This document shows positions 17,430-24,986 of a DNA stretch of 64,000 nt, piece after piece. Position 1 is the first letter of the stretch; each line of letters begins with the position of its first letter. The stretch comes from Streptomyces diastatochromogenes (GTDB lineage: Bacteria > Actinomycetota > Actinomycetes > Streptomycetales > Streptomycetaceae). Under the pieces are notes generated by a model. The model was given only the letters and a program-made list of their open reading frames with translations, had not been told where the DNA came from and did no database searches. The position numbers and the translations under genes are program-made. Location of the stretch: assembly GCF_002242805.1 (NCBI RefSeq), contig NZ_MCGQ01000016.1, positions 124,481-188,480 on the forward strand, written 5' to 3'.

Positions 17430-18253
17430 AAGTCCTCTCGCATCCGCCGCAACAGGCTCACGGAATCCTGCATGGTGAGAGCCTGTGAGCGCATCCTGGC
17501 ATACCGAGCCTGAAGAACGCTGACCACTTTCGGGTCGGAGATCAACTGGCCGCTTTCCTGGCCCTCGTTGTAAGCAGACCACTTGTTCGCCGGGGTTTCC
17601 AGCAAGCGGATGGGCCCTTGTAGGCCGGCGTGCCTCTCCTGGACCAGTGGCATCACCTGGATCTCCGCGTTGCGCAACTCGGTGATTTCCAGTACGTGGT
17701 CGATCAGTCCCCGCGTGACCTCGATGCCACCTGTGCGCCGCAGGAACAGGTGCTCTTCGAGGATGAAACTGAACGCCGTGTTGGGCCGCTCGTGCAGGAG
17801 CCGCTGCCGGTCCAGGCGAGCGGCCCACAGTTCCTCGATCTCTGCGTCCGACAGCGGTGGCAGCTGGTCGGCGGCCAGAGCTCGTACGTACAGTTCCGTC
17901 TGTAGCAGCCCAGGGATCATGCGGCACTCGTACGTGTAGAGGTTGATCGCGGTCGTCTCCAGCTGAGCCCACCGCCGGAACCAAGCCGCCAACCCAGGCT
18001 GCCGCTCCAGGCACTCCGCTGCCTTCCTCAGCACCCCGGTGTTGCCCAGAACCCTCTCCGCCGCCTCCACGAACCCCACATCCGGCATCCGCCTCCCCAA
18101 CTCCACGGACGCCACCGTGTGTTTGGAGTACCCCACAAGCCGGCCGAACTCCTCCCTGCTCAACCGGTGATATTCGCGAAGCGCCTGCACCACCGCCCCG
18201 AACGTCCGCATGCTGTCCGAAGACTCCGGCTCGCCCACCCGCCCGTCGACCAC
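17426..18253 (-). CDS. XRE-family regulator with DUF5753 (WhiJ/Scr1 type)
   Basis: About 275 residues. An N-terminal helix-turn-helix (FGAVVQALREYHRLSREEFGRLVGYSKHTVASVELGRRMP) is followed by a DUF5753 ligand/partner domain (TYECRMIPGLLQTELYVRAL ... RLLHERPNTAFSFILEEHLF). The GTG at 18253 has GGAGG eight bases upstream and is the preferred start; GTG 18262 lies directly on that site, and ATG 18211 is also possible. With the DUF397 gene after it and the divergent ATPase it forms the three-part set seen at whiJ-like loci, which influence development and antibiotic production in Streptomyces. Confidence 0.9.
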   Translation of the reverse strand: MVDGRVGEPESSDSMRTFGAVVQALREYHRLSREEFGRLVGYSKHTVASVELGRRMPDVGFVEAAERVLGNTGVLRKAAECLERQPGLAAWFRRWAQLETTAINLYTYECRMIPGLLQTELYVRALAADQLPPLSDAEIEELWAARLDRQRLLHERPNTAFSFILEEHLFLRRTGGIEVTRGLIDHVLEITELRNAEIQVMPLVQERHAGLQGPIRLLETPANKWSAYNEGQESGQLISDPKVVSVLQARYARMRSQALTMQDSVSLLRRMREDL

Positions 18254-18382
18254 CTCGGTCACCTCCCGGGCCCATGGTTACGGCCAGTCACGAGTACTGT
18301 CCAGTCCGTGACCGCGTACGCTCGCGCAGCGTACGCGCGCCGCACCTGGTGAACCCCGCTGCACACCCTCCACATTGGGCAC

Positions 18383-18820
18383 ATGACGCTCACTCAGCGA
18401 CTCAGCCCGACTCCCCGCGGCGCCCGCCTGGCCCGGCATCTCGCCCTCGCCCAACTCGCCGCCTGGGGCATCCCGCACGGCACCGAGACCGCCGACGCCG
18501 TGGCCGTGATCGTCGCCGAGCTGGCCGCCAATGCCGTGATTCATGGGCGCGTTCCGGGGCGTGACTTCGAGTTGCGTGCCTCCCTCCTCCCCGGACGTGT
18601 GCGGATCGAGGTGACCGACACCCGCGCCGAACACCGCCCGCCCGGCCCCCGGGACCTGCACCCGCCCGCACCCCTCGCCAACGCGGGGCGCGGTCTCGTG
18701 CTGGTCGACGCGGTGGCTGATCGGTGGGACGTGGTCGACCGTGATCCGCCGGGGAAGACGGTGCGGGCCGAGGTGGACCTGCCGTTGGCGCGGCGCGCAT
18801 CGATTACTGTGAGTATTTGA
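18383..18820 (+). CDS. Anti-sigma-factor-like ATP-binding protein (HATPase)
   Basis: A 145-residue GHKL ATPase-like protein: the N-box IVAELAANAVIHGRVPG, a G1-like segment IEVTDTRAEHRP, and NAGRGLVLVDAVADRW. This is the RsbW/SpoIIAB-like family that is very abundant in Streptomyces, where members bind a sigma factor or serve in WhiJ-type sets. It is divergent from the DUF5753 regulator, 129 bases away, and belongs to the same module by context. Confidence 0.88.
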   Translation: MTLTQRLSPTPRGARLARHLALAQLAAWGIPHGTETADAVAVIVAELAANAVIHGRVPGRDFELRASLLPGRVRIEVTDTRAEHRPPGPRDLHPPAPLANAGRGLVLVDAVADRWDVVDRDPPGKTVRAEVDLPLARRASITVSI

Positions 18821-18839
18821 CGCCGCGAGGGTGGTGCGT

Positions 18840-18854
18840 GGTCAACGGTTGACC
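18840..18854. promoter_or_regulatory. Palindrome upstream of the encapsulin operon
   Basis: GGTCAACGGTTGACC is a perfect 7+1+7 palindrome in the 195-base gap before the encapsulin gene, 20 bases after the ATPase stop. A regulator-binding role is possible, since nothing else in the gap has symmetry. No terminator-like poly-T follows. Confidence 0.35.
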
Positions 18855-19015
18855 CTCGATCGATCTGAGCAGCCATTCTTGGTGGTTGGGGCGCGCGGGA
18901 GCGCGGATCGTGCACGGGAAACCCTTCGCGCGCCGACCGTCTTGCTTACTCAACGTGACGAAGACTCTGGTAGTCCTGTGCCCACAGCATGTGTCACGGG
19001 ATACGAGGGAGAGTC

Positions 19016-20446
19016 ATGCCACTCGAGACGACGACGGCACCGGCCGCAGGCGCGGAGTCGGTCCAGCAGCGGGAGCAGCAGAGCCTCAGCACCGCGGCGG
19101 CGCGCAATCTCGCCACCACCACCAAGTCCGAACCCCAGATGCAGGGCATCAGCTCCCGCTGGGCGACCCGGATGCTTCCCTGGGTGAACGTGCCCGGTGC
19201 GACGTACCGGGTCAACCGCCGTCTGTCGTTCACCGTGGGCGACGGCCGGGTGTCCTTCGTGAAGACCGGCTCGAAGGTCCAGGTGATCCCCGCCGAACTG
19301 GGCGAACTGCCCCTGCTGCGCGGCTTCTCGGACGCCGACGTGCTCGGCGTGCTGGCCGACAAGTTCGTGCAGAAGGACTTCACGCCGGGGCAGGTCATCG
19401 TCCAGGCGGGACGCAAGGCCGATCACGTGTACCTGATCGCGCACGGCAAGGTCGAGAGGATCGGCGAGGGGCCGTACGGGGACGAGTCCGTGCTCGGACT
19501 GATGGCCGACGGGGACACCTTCGGCGGTCGGGTGCTGGCCGGACAGGGCAAGAAGTGGGAGTTCACGGCCCGCGCGATGACCGCCACCACGGTGCTCGCG
19601 CTGCCGCTGACGGCGTACAAGACGGTCGCCGACCGTCATGAGGCGCTGCGTACGCACGTGCAGCAGATCAGTTCCAACGGGCACCGCAAGCTGAACCGGT
19701 CGGGCGAGGCGGCGATCGAGATGAGTGCGGGGCACGTCGGCGAGGAGACCCTGCCGCAGACCTTCGCCGACTACGAACTCTCGCCGCGTGAGTACGAGTT
19801 GAGCGTGGCGCAGACGGTGCTGCGGGTGCACAGCCGGGTTGCCGACCTCTACAACGAGCCGATGAACCAGACGCAGCAGCAGTTGCGGCTGACCATCGAG
19901 GCGCTGCGGGAGCGGCAGGAGCACGAGCTGATCAACAACGAGGAGTTCGGTCTGCTCCACAACGCCGACTTCGAACAGCGGATCTCCACCTACTCGGGCC
20001 CGCCGACCCCGGACGACATGGACGAGCTGCTGAGCATGCGGCGCAAGACCCGCTGTTTCCTCGCCCACCCCAAGGCGATCGCCGCGTTCGGCCGCCAGTG
20101 CAACAAGCGGGGCCTCTACTTCGGCGGCATCGAGCTGCACGGCAACCACCTGCCCGCGTGGCGCGGGGTGCCGCTGCTGCCGTGCGGCAAGATCCCGATC
20201 AGTGAGCAGGGCACGTCGTCGATCATCGCCATGCGCACCGGCGAGGACGACCAGGGTGTCATCGGCCTCTTCCAGACCGGGATCCCGGACGAGGTGGAGC
20301 CGGGCCTGAACGTGCGGTTCATGGGCATCGACGACCAGGCGATCATCTCCTACCTGGTCAGCAGCTACTACTCGGCCGCCGTCCTGGTGCCCGACGCCCT
20401 CGGCGTCCTGGAGAACGTCGAGATCGCCCGTACGAACGGGAGCTGA
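19016..20446 (+). CDS. Family 2B encapsulin shell protein
   Basis: A 476-residue protein that self-assembles into a protein nanocompartment. After a flexible N-arm (residues 1-45, rich in Ala/Thr/Gln) comes the beginning of the HK97-type fold (SRWATRMLPWVNVPGATYRVNRR). A cyclic-nucleotide-binding-like domain is inserted at about 98-220 (LPLLRGFSDADVLGVLADKF ... PGQVIVQAGRKADHVYLIAHGKVERIG). The rest is the shell core, with the E-loop/A-domain region SSIIAMRTGEDDQGVIGLFQTGIP. The insertion defines family 2B. The ATG at 19016 follows GAGGGAGAG. It is the first gene of the 2-methylisoborneol operon, matching the SCO7699-type genes beside the cyclase; the cyclase after it is the known cargo type. 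Confidence 0.94.
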   Translation: MPLETTTAPAAGAESVQQREQQSLSTAAARNLATTTKSEPQMQGISSRWATRMLPWVNVPGATYRVNRRLSFTVGDGRVSFVKTGSKVQVIPAELGELPLLRGFSDADVLGVLADKFVQKDFTPGQVIVQAGRKADHVYLIAHGKVERIGEGPYGDESVLGLMADGDTFGGRVLAGQGKKWEFTARAMTATTVLALPLTAYKTVADRHEALRTHVQQISSNGHRKLNRSGEAAIEMSAGHVGEETLPQTFADYELSPREYELSVAQTVLRVHSRVADLYNEPMNQTQQQLRLTIEALRERQEHELINNEEFGLLHNADFEQRISTYSGPPTPDDMDELLSMRRKTRCFLAHPKAIAAFGRQCNKRGLYFGGIELHGNHLPAWRGVPLLPCGKIPISEQGTSSIIAMRTGEDDQGVIGLFQTGIPDEVEPGLNVRFMGIDDQAIISYLVSSYYSAAVLVPDALGVLENVEIARTNGS

Positions 20447-20451
20447 CGACG

Positions 20452-21963
20452 GTGTCGTTGATCTCTCGGGTCACGGCACCCGCCGCGGCCCACGACGTGG
20501 CGGGGCTGGTGCGGGCCCTGCTCTCGGCGCCCCCGCCGTCCGCCCCGCCCGAACCGAGACTGCCTACGGGCCCTACCGGGCCGGGTACGTCGGCGGCGCG
20601 CATCCCCTCCGGAACCGCGTCCACACCGCACGGCGCACGGAACGGCAGCGCGGCGCCCTCCGCCACGGCGCTCTTGCTGCCACTGCCCCTGCCGACTCCG
20701 GCGATCGCGCATCAGCCCGCGGTGGTGCATCCGGCGGCGGCCGGGCAGCCAATGGCGGCAGAGTGGCCGACGGTGGCGGGCCGGCCGGTGGCGGCCGGGC
20801 GGCCATCGGTGGGCGCGCCTCCGACCCTCGCCGTGCCGCCAACCGGTCCCATGGGTCAGGGCGCTTCGGCGGCGGCCCCCGGTCCCACGGGTCTGGGCAC
20901 ATCCGCGGCAGCCCTCAGCCGTACTGCTCCCGGCGCATCGGCGGCAGCCGGCCGTACCACCACCCCCGAGCCCCGCCGGGAGGCGTCGGCATCCGCCTCC
21001 GATCCCGGCCCCCGGCTCCACTGCCCGCCCGCCCTGCGCGACGACCCCGCCCTCGGTGCGGCCGTCACCGAAGGGCTGGTCGAGTGGGCCGAGGAGATCG
21101 GGATCTACCCGGGCCAGCTCGACAAGATCCGTGCCGCCGACTTCGGCCGGCTGATCATGCTGGCGCACCCCGAGTCGGACGACCCCGACCGGCTGCTCGC
21201 GGCGGCCAAGTGCGCGCTGTCGGAGTGGGCCGTGGACGACCACTGGGTGGACGGCGATGTGGAGGTGGCCCGGCACGACCTGCTCGGCCAGCGGCTCGCG
21301 CTCGCCCACTCGGTGGTCGACCAGGCGCACCTGCCGCTCGCCTACGCCCCCCAGCTGGAAGAGGTCGTACGGGCGGACCCGGTCATGCGGGCCCTGCGCG
21401 ACAGCCTGCGCAACCTCCACTCGTACGCGACGACCTCCCAGGTGCGCCGGCTCCGCCACGAGCTGGGCATCATGTTCATCGCCTACAACCAGGAGGGGTA
21501 CTGGCACACCGCCGGGCACACCCCGCCGGTGTGGGAGTTCCTGATGCACCGGCACGAGAACAGCTTCGTCCCGTGCATGGTGCTCGTCGACGCGGTCGCC
21601 GGATACGAGATTCCCTACGGCGAGTTCGCCGACCCCCGGGTACGGCGCGCGTTCACCATGGCGGGCACCGCCAGCGTGATCGTCAACGACCTCTACTCCA
21701 TGGGCAAGGAGGACCCGACGGACTTCAGCCTGCCCCGGCTGATCGCCCGCGAGGACGGCTGCTCGCTCGAAGAGGCCGTCGACCGCACCGTCGAGATCCA
21801 CAACGAGCTGATGCACACCTTCGAGGCGGAGGCGGCCGCGCTCGGTGCGACCGGCTCCCCGGAGCTGCGCCGCTTCCTGGCGAGCACCTGGGCCTGGCTC
21901 GGCGGCAACCGCGAGTGGCACGCGGGCAGCGCCCGCTACCACGCCGACGCGCAGGCCGCCTGA
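20452..21963 (+). CDS. 2-methylisoborneol synthase (encapsulin cargo terpene cyclase)
   Basis: A 503-residue class I terpene cyclase that turns 2-methyl-geranyl diphosphate into the earthy odorant 2-methylisoborneol. The catalytic half (~190-503) has the aspartate-rich motif at Asp262-Asp263 (VDDHWVDGD) and the NSE triad N412-D413-L-Y-S416-M-G-K-E420. The first ~185 residues are low-complexity Pro/Ala/Gly/Thr with no fold expected. Within it the motif G(T/A)SAA recurs at about 45, 137, 149 and 161, the last three 12 residues apart. In family 2B systems the disordered N-terminus is what loads the cyclase into the shell. The GTG start lies 5 bases after the encapsulin stop. Confidence 0.94.
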   Translation: MSLISRVTAPAAAHDVAGLVRALLSAPPPSAPPEPRLPTGPTGPGTSAARIPSGTASTPHGARNGSAAPSATALLLPLPLPTPAIAHQPAVVHPAAAGQPMAAEWPTVAGRPVAAGRPSVGAPPTLAVPPTGPMGQGASAAAPGPTGLGTSAAALSRTAPGASAAAGRTTTPEPRREASASASDPGPRLHCPPALRDDPALGAAVTEGLVEWAEEIGIYPGQLDKIRAADFGRLIMLAHPESDDPDRLLAAAKCALSEWAVDDHWVDGDVEVARHDLLGQRLALAHSVVDQAHLPLAYAPQLEEVVRADPVMRALRDSLRNLHSYATTSQVRRLRHELGIMFIAYNQEGYWHTAGHTPPVWEFLMHRHENSFVPCMVLVDAVAGYEIPYGEFADPRVRRAFTMAGTASVIVNDLYSMGKEDPTDFSLPRLIAREDGCSLEEAVDRTVEIHNELMHTFEAEAAALGATGSPELRRFLASTWAWLGGNREWHAGSARYHADAQAA

Positions 21964-22013
21964 CCCCGCCCCGCCGCACGGCATCCCCCCACTCCAGTAA
22001 GGAACGACCGACC

Positions 22014-22889
22014 ATGTCCAAGATCTCCACCCAGATGGAAAGCATCGCCATGCGCGACGTCCTGCGCACCGACTACCAGAGGTCGGTCGCGGAGTACTGG
22101 AACAGGGAGAAGGACCCCGTCAACATCAAGCTCGGCGAGGTCGACGGCCTCTACCACCACCACTACGGCCTCGGCGACTGGGACCCGTCGGTGCTGGCCG
22201 GCCCGCCGGACACCCGTGACCAGCGCATCATCGAGGAACTGCACCGCCTGGAGACCGCCCAGGCCGAGGTGCTCCTCGACCACCTGGGTGACATCAACCC
22301 GGACGACCGCCTCCTGGACGCCGGTTCCGGACGCGGCGGCACCAGCTTCATGGCCAACGCCCGCTTCGGCTGCCACGTCGACGGCGTGAGCATCTCCGAG
22401 CAGCAGGTCGCCTTCGCCAACGACCAGGTCAGGCACCGCGGGGTCACCGACCGGGTCCGCTTCCACTTCCGGAACATGCTCGACACCGGCCTCGACACCC
22501 GTTCGCGCCGCGCGATCTGGACCAACGAGACGACCATGTACGTCGATCTCTTCGAACTCTTCGCGGAGTTCGCGCGCCTGCTGCAGTACGGCGGCCGCTA
22601 CGTCTGCATCACCGGCTGCTCCAACGACGTCACCGGCATGCGTTCCAAGGCCGTCAGCCGGATCGACGAGCACTACACCTGCAACATCCACCCGCGCAGC
22701 GAGTACTTCAAGGCGCTGGCCGCCAACAACCTGGTGCCGATCCAGGTCGTCGACCTGACCCCCGACACCATCCCCTACTGGGAACTGCGCGCCAAGTCCT
22801 CCGTGGCCACGGGCATCGAGGACCCGTTCCTGACCGCCTACAAGGAGGGCAGCTTCCACTACCTCCTCATCGCGGCCGACCGCATCTGA
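22014..22889 (+). CDS. Geranyl diphosphate 2-C-methyltransferase
   Basis: A 291-residue SAM-dependent methyltransferase that methylates C2 of geranyl diphosphate, making the substrate of the cyclase encoded just before. SAM-binding motif I is at 102-108 (LDAGSGRGGTSF), followed by the acidic VDGVSISEQQ, and the segment WTNETTMYVDLFELFAEFARLL is typical of this group, which resembles cyclopropane synthases. ATG 22014 follows AAGGA. Together with the shell and cyclase it completes the 2-methylisoborneol pathway. Confidence 0.94.
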   Translation: MSKISTQMESIAMRDVLRTDYQRSVAEYWNREKDPVNIKLGEVDGLYHHHYGLGDWDPSVLAGPPDTRDQRIIEELHRLETAQAEVLLDHLGDINPDDRLLDAGSGRGGTSFMANARFGCHVDGVSISEQQVAFANDQVRHRGVTDRVRFHFRNMLDTGLDTRSRRAIWTNETTMYVDLFELFAEFARLLQYGGRYVCITGCSNDVTGMRSKAVSRIDEHYTCNIHPRSEYFKALAANNLVPIQVVDLTPDTIPYWELRAKSSVATGIEDPFLTAYKEGSFHYLLIAADRI

Positions 22890-22895
22890 CCCACG

Positions 22896-22929
22896 CGTCC
22901 CCCGGAACCGGGCGCGGCTCCAGGGGACG
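22896..22929. terminator. Possible terminator after the 2-methylisoborneol operon
   Basis: CGTCCCC at 22896-22902 pairs with GGGGACG at 22923-22929, enclosing a GC-rich 20-base loop. It lies 7 bases after the methyltransferase stop and before the convergent dioxygenase-like gene. There is no T-run, as is usual in Streptomyces. Confidence 0.4.
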
Positions 22930-22950
22930 GTCGTCTCAGCGCGCCTTCGG

Positions 22951-23715
22951 TCAGCCGGAGACGCCCAGGGCGAGGGTGCCGGTGTAGCCGGAGGAGGCCG
23001 AGCTGCCCAGGGCGGTGAGGGTGAGGAGGCCGGAGGAGGCGCCGCCGCCGTCGTAGATGGAGTCCTGGGAGAGGGTGGTGCGGGTGACCGTGTTGGTCGA
23101 GTACGGGGAGACCTTCGCCACCGCCGTCGTGATCGTCTCGCTGAAGAAGAGCTGGCCGGTGTGGACGGTGGAGCCGCCGGTGAAGGAGCCGTCGGAGGTG
23201 AGCGTGACGCCGGTGTGGACCTTCACATGGATGTGGACGCAGCGGCCCCGGTACCAGCCCGGGTAGACCGTGGTGAGGTTGGCGACCCCGCTGGAGTCGG
23301 TGAGGACGCCGCCGCGCAGGAAGGTGCCGTCGTCCGACTCGTGGTGGCCGTTGTTGCCGACGTAGCCGGAGTACTCGCCGAGCGCGTCGGCGTGCCAGAT
23401 CTCCACCAGGGCGTTGGCGAGCGGGGTGCAGGCGGAGTTGACGACGGTCAGGGCGAGTTTGAGCGGGGCGCCCGCCTTGCCTTCGGTGATGTCGGAGCGG
23501 ACGAGCGCTCCGTCGAGGTAGTAGGGGCCCTGGGTCATCTCCTTCGTGAGGGTGCAGACGGCTGCGGCGACTGCCGGTGTGGTGTCGGGGGTGCGGGTGG
23601 CCGCGGGGGCCTGCTGGGCCGTCGCGGCGCCCACGGCCAGGGCGGCGGCCGTGGTGCCGGTGGCGATCAGTACGGTGCGGCGCCCGACCGTGCGGGCATC
23701 TGAGTTTTCTGTCAT
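22951..23715 (-). CDS. Exported intradiol dioxygenase-like protein
   Basis: A 254-residue protein with a twin-arginine signal (GRRTVLIATGTTAAALAVG). It has the beta-sandwich of intradiol ring-cleavage dioxygenases, with candidate iron ligands Tyr in GPYYLDG, Tyr in VYPGWYRGR and the His pair in CVHIHVKV. Family members bind Fe(III) and open catechol rings; exported ones in actinomycetes probably act on lignin-derived or other phenolics. I chose the ATG at 23715 (MTENSDA) because it places the twin-arginine motif near the start; the ORF also has an ATG at 23748. Its 5' end faces the second GH43 gene across 185 bases. Confidence 0.85.
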   Translation of the reverse strand: MTENSDARTVGRRTVLIATGTTAAALAVGAATAQQAPAATRTPDTTPAVAAAVCTLTKEMTQGPYYLDGALVRSDITEGKAGAPLKLALTVVNSACTPLANALVEIWHADALGEYSGYVGNNGHHESDDGTFLRGGVLTDSSGVANLTTVYPGWYRGRCVHIHVKVHTGVTLTSDGSFTGGSTVHTGQLFFSETITTAVAKVSPYSTNTVTRTTLSQDSIYDGGGASSGLLTLTALGSSASSGYTGTLALGVSG

Positions 23716-23819
23716 GGACACGGCACCGTAGAAACGCTTGCTGTCCACAGGCTGTCAGTTGGGCAAAGTGACGGACCGTCAAGATGCCTGATGAGACAGG
23801 AGAGTTGTTGTGAGAACTG

Positions 23820-23884
23820 TTGACTCGCAAACCATTCGATTCTACGGTCCGTCCGAATTGCCGATCGGAGTTCGATATACCGAA
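23820..23884 (+). promoter_or_regulatory. Promoter and operator of the second GH43 gene
   Basis: TTGACT (23820-23825), a 17-base spacer and TACGGT (23843-23848) make the promoter. The sequence at 23835-23857 matches 3793-3815 at 22 of 23 positions, and TTCGATATACCGAA recurs at 23871-23884 exactly 36 bases downstream, as in the importer promoter. The DNA between the two sites is not conserved, which points to selection on the sites themselves. Confidence 0.78.
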
Positions 23885-23900
23885 TAAACAGGAGGCTGGA

Positions 23901-24857
23901 ATGAAGCGCACCGCACTCCTCGCCGTCCCCGCCGCCGTCCTGCTCGCCCTCGTCCCGAGCAGTGCGTCGGCGTACCCCAACCCGGGCACGGTCACCGGTG
24001 ACGTGGTCGTCCACGACCCGACGATGATCCGCACGTCGGGCGGCCGCTACCTGCTGTACGCGACGGGCGGCGGCCTGGCCTACAAGACCTCCACCGACCG
24101 CGTCTCCTTCACCGCCGGCTCCGACGCCTTCTCCACCAAGCCGGGCTGGTGGTCGTCGTACGCCACCGAGGCCTGGGCGCCGGACATCTCGTACCACGGC
24201 GGCAAGTACCTCATGTACTACGCGGTCTCCACGTTCGGCTCCAACAAGTCGGCGATCGGACTGGCCGGTTCGACGACGGGACTGCCGGGCTCCTGGAGCG
24301 ACTACGGCGTCGTCTACACCTCCACCACCTCCAGCGACTACAACGCCATCGACCCCAACCTCTTCGTGGACTCCGACGGCAAGTGGTGGCTGTCCTTCGG
24401 TAGCTGGTGGACCGGCATCAAGATGATCCGCGTCGACCCGTCCACCGGGAAGCAGTACGCCGGCGACACCACCCGCTACTCCCTCGCCTCCCGCCCGACC
24501 GGCAGCAAGGCCGTCGAGGCGCCGTACGTCGTCAAACGGGGCAGCTACTACTACCTCTTCGCCTCCTACGACGTCTGCTGCCAGGGCACCAGCTCGACGT
24601 ACAAGGTGAAGGTCGGCCGCGCCACCTCCGTCACCGGCCCCTACTACGACAAGAACGGCGTCGCCATGACCGACAACGGCGGCACCCCGGTCCTGGAGTC
24701 GCACGGCAGCGTCATCGGCCCCGGCGGCCAGTCGATCATGAACGACACCGACGGCGACCTGATCGTCTACCACTACTACGACGGCAACGACAACGGGACA
24801 CCCAAGCTTGGCATCAACTTGCTGAACTGGAACAGTGGTTGGCCCGTTGCGTATTAA
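23901..24857 (+). CDS. Secreted GH43 arabinan endo-1,5-alpha-L-arabinosidase (paralogue)
   Basis: A 318-residue secreted enzyme with a signal peptide (KRTALLAVPAAVLLALVPSSASA). Catalytic positions are VVHDPTMI (base), YNAIDPNLF and KAVEAPYV (acid), then YYYLFASYDVCCQG, all matching the enzyme at 7020-7985. The ATG at 23901 follows AGGAGG. It stands alone as a single gene but shares the importer operon's promoter-operator, so both arabinanases should be made together. Confidence 0.9.
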   Translation: MKRTALLAVPAAVLLALVPSSASAYPNPGTVTGDVVVHDPTMIRTSGGRYLLYATGGGLAYKTSTDRVSFTAGSDAFSTKPGWWSSYATEAWAPDISYHGGKYLMYYAVSTFGSNKSAIGLAGSTTGLPGSWSDYGVVYTSTTSSDYNAIDPNLFVDSDGKWWLSFGSWWTGIKMIRVDPSTGKQYAGDTTRYSLASRPTGSKAVEAPYVVKRGSYYYLFASYDVCCQGTSSTYKVKVGRATSVTGPYYDKNGVAMTDNGGTPVLESHGSVIGPGGQSIMNDTDGDLIVYHYYDGNDNGTPKLGINLLNWNSGWPVAY

Positions 24858-24880
24858 TCCTGGTCAGGGGCAGTCAACCT

Positions 24881-24928
24881 AGGGGCGCGGGGCTGTGTCG
24901 ATATGCGGCTCCGCCGCGTGGGCGCGAC
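24881..24928. repeat. 48-bp dispersed repeat, copy 1
   Basis: This 48-base sequence is repeated without mismatch at 37920-37967. It starts AGGGGCGCGGGGCTGTG and contains the small hairpin GCGGCTCCGCCGC. The first 11 bases are shared with the other repeat type at 331-378 and 54372-54419, so both belong to one family. It sits between the GH43 stop and the convergent aminotransferase stop. Confidence 0.8.
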
Positions 24929-24986
24929 AAGCCACGACGGCGCCGCAGTCGCCCAGGCAGAGCACCTTCTACGGCGAGACGGCGAA

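Noticed and set aside
18989..19015. Earlier GTG start for the encapsulin
   Set aside because: The ATG at 19016 has a good GAGGGAGAG site at proper distance, whereas the nine extra residues cover that site.
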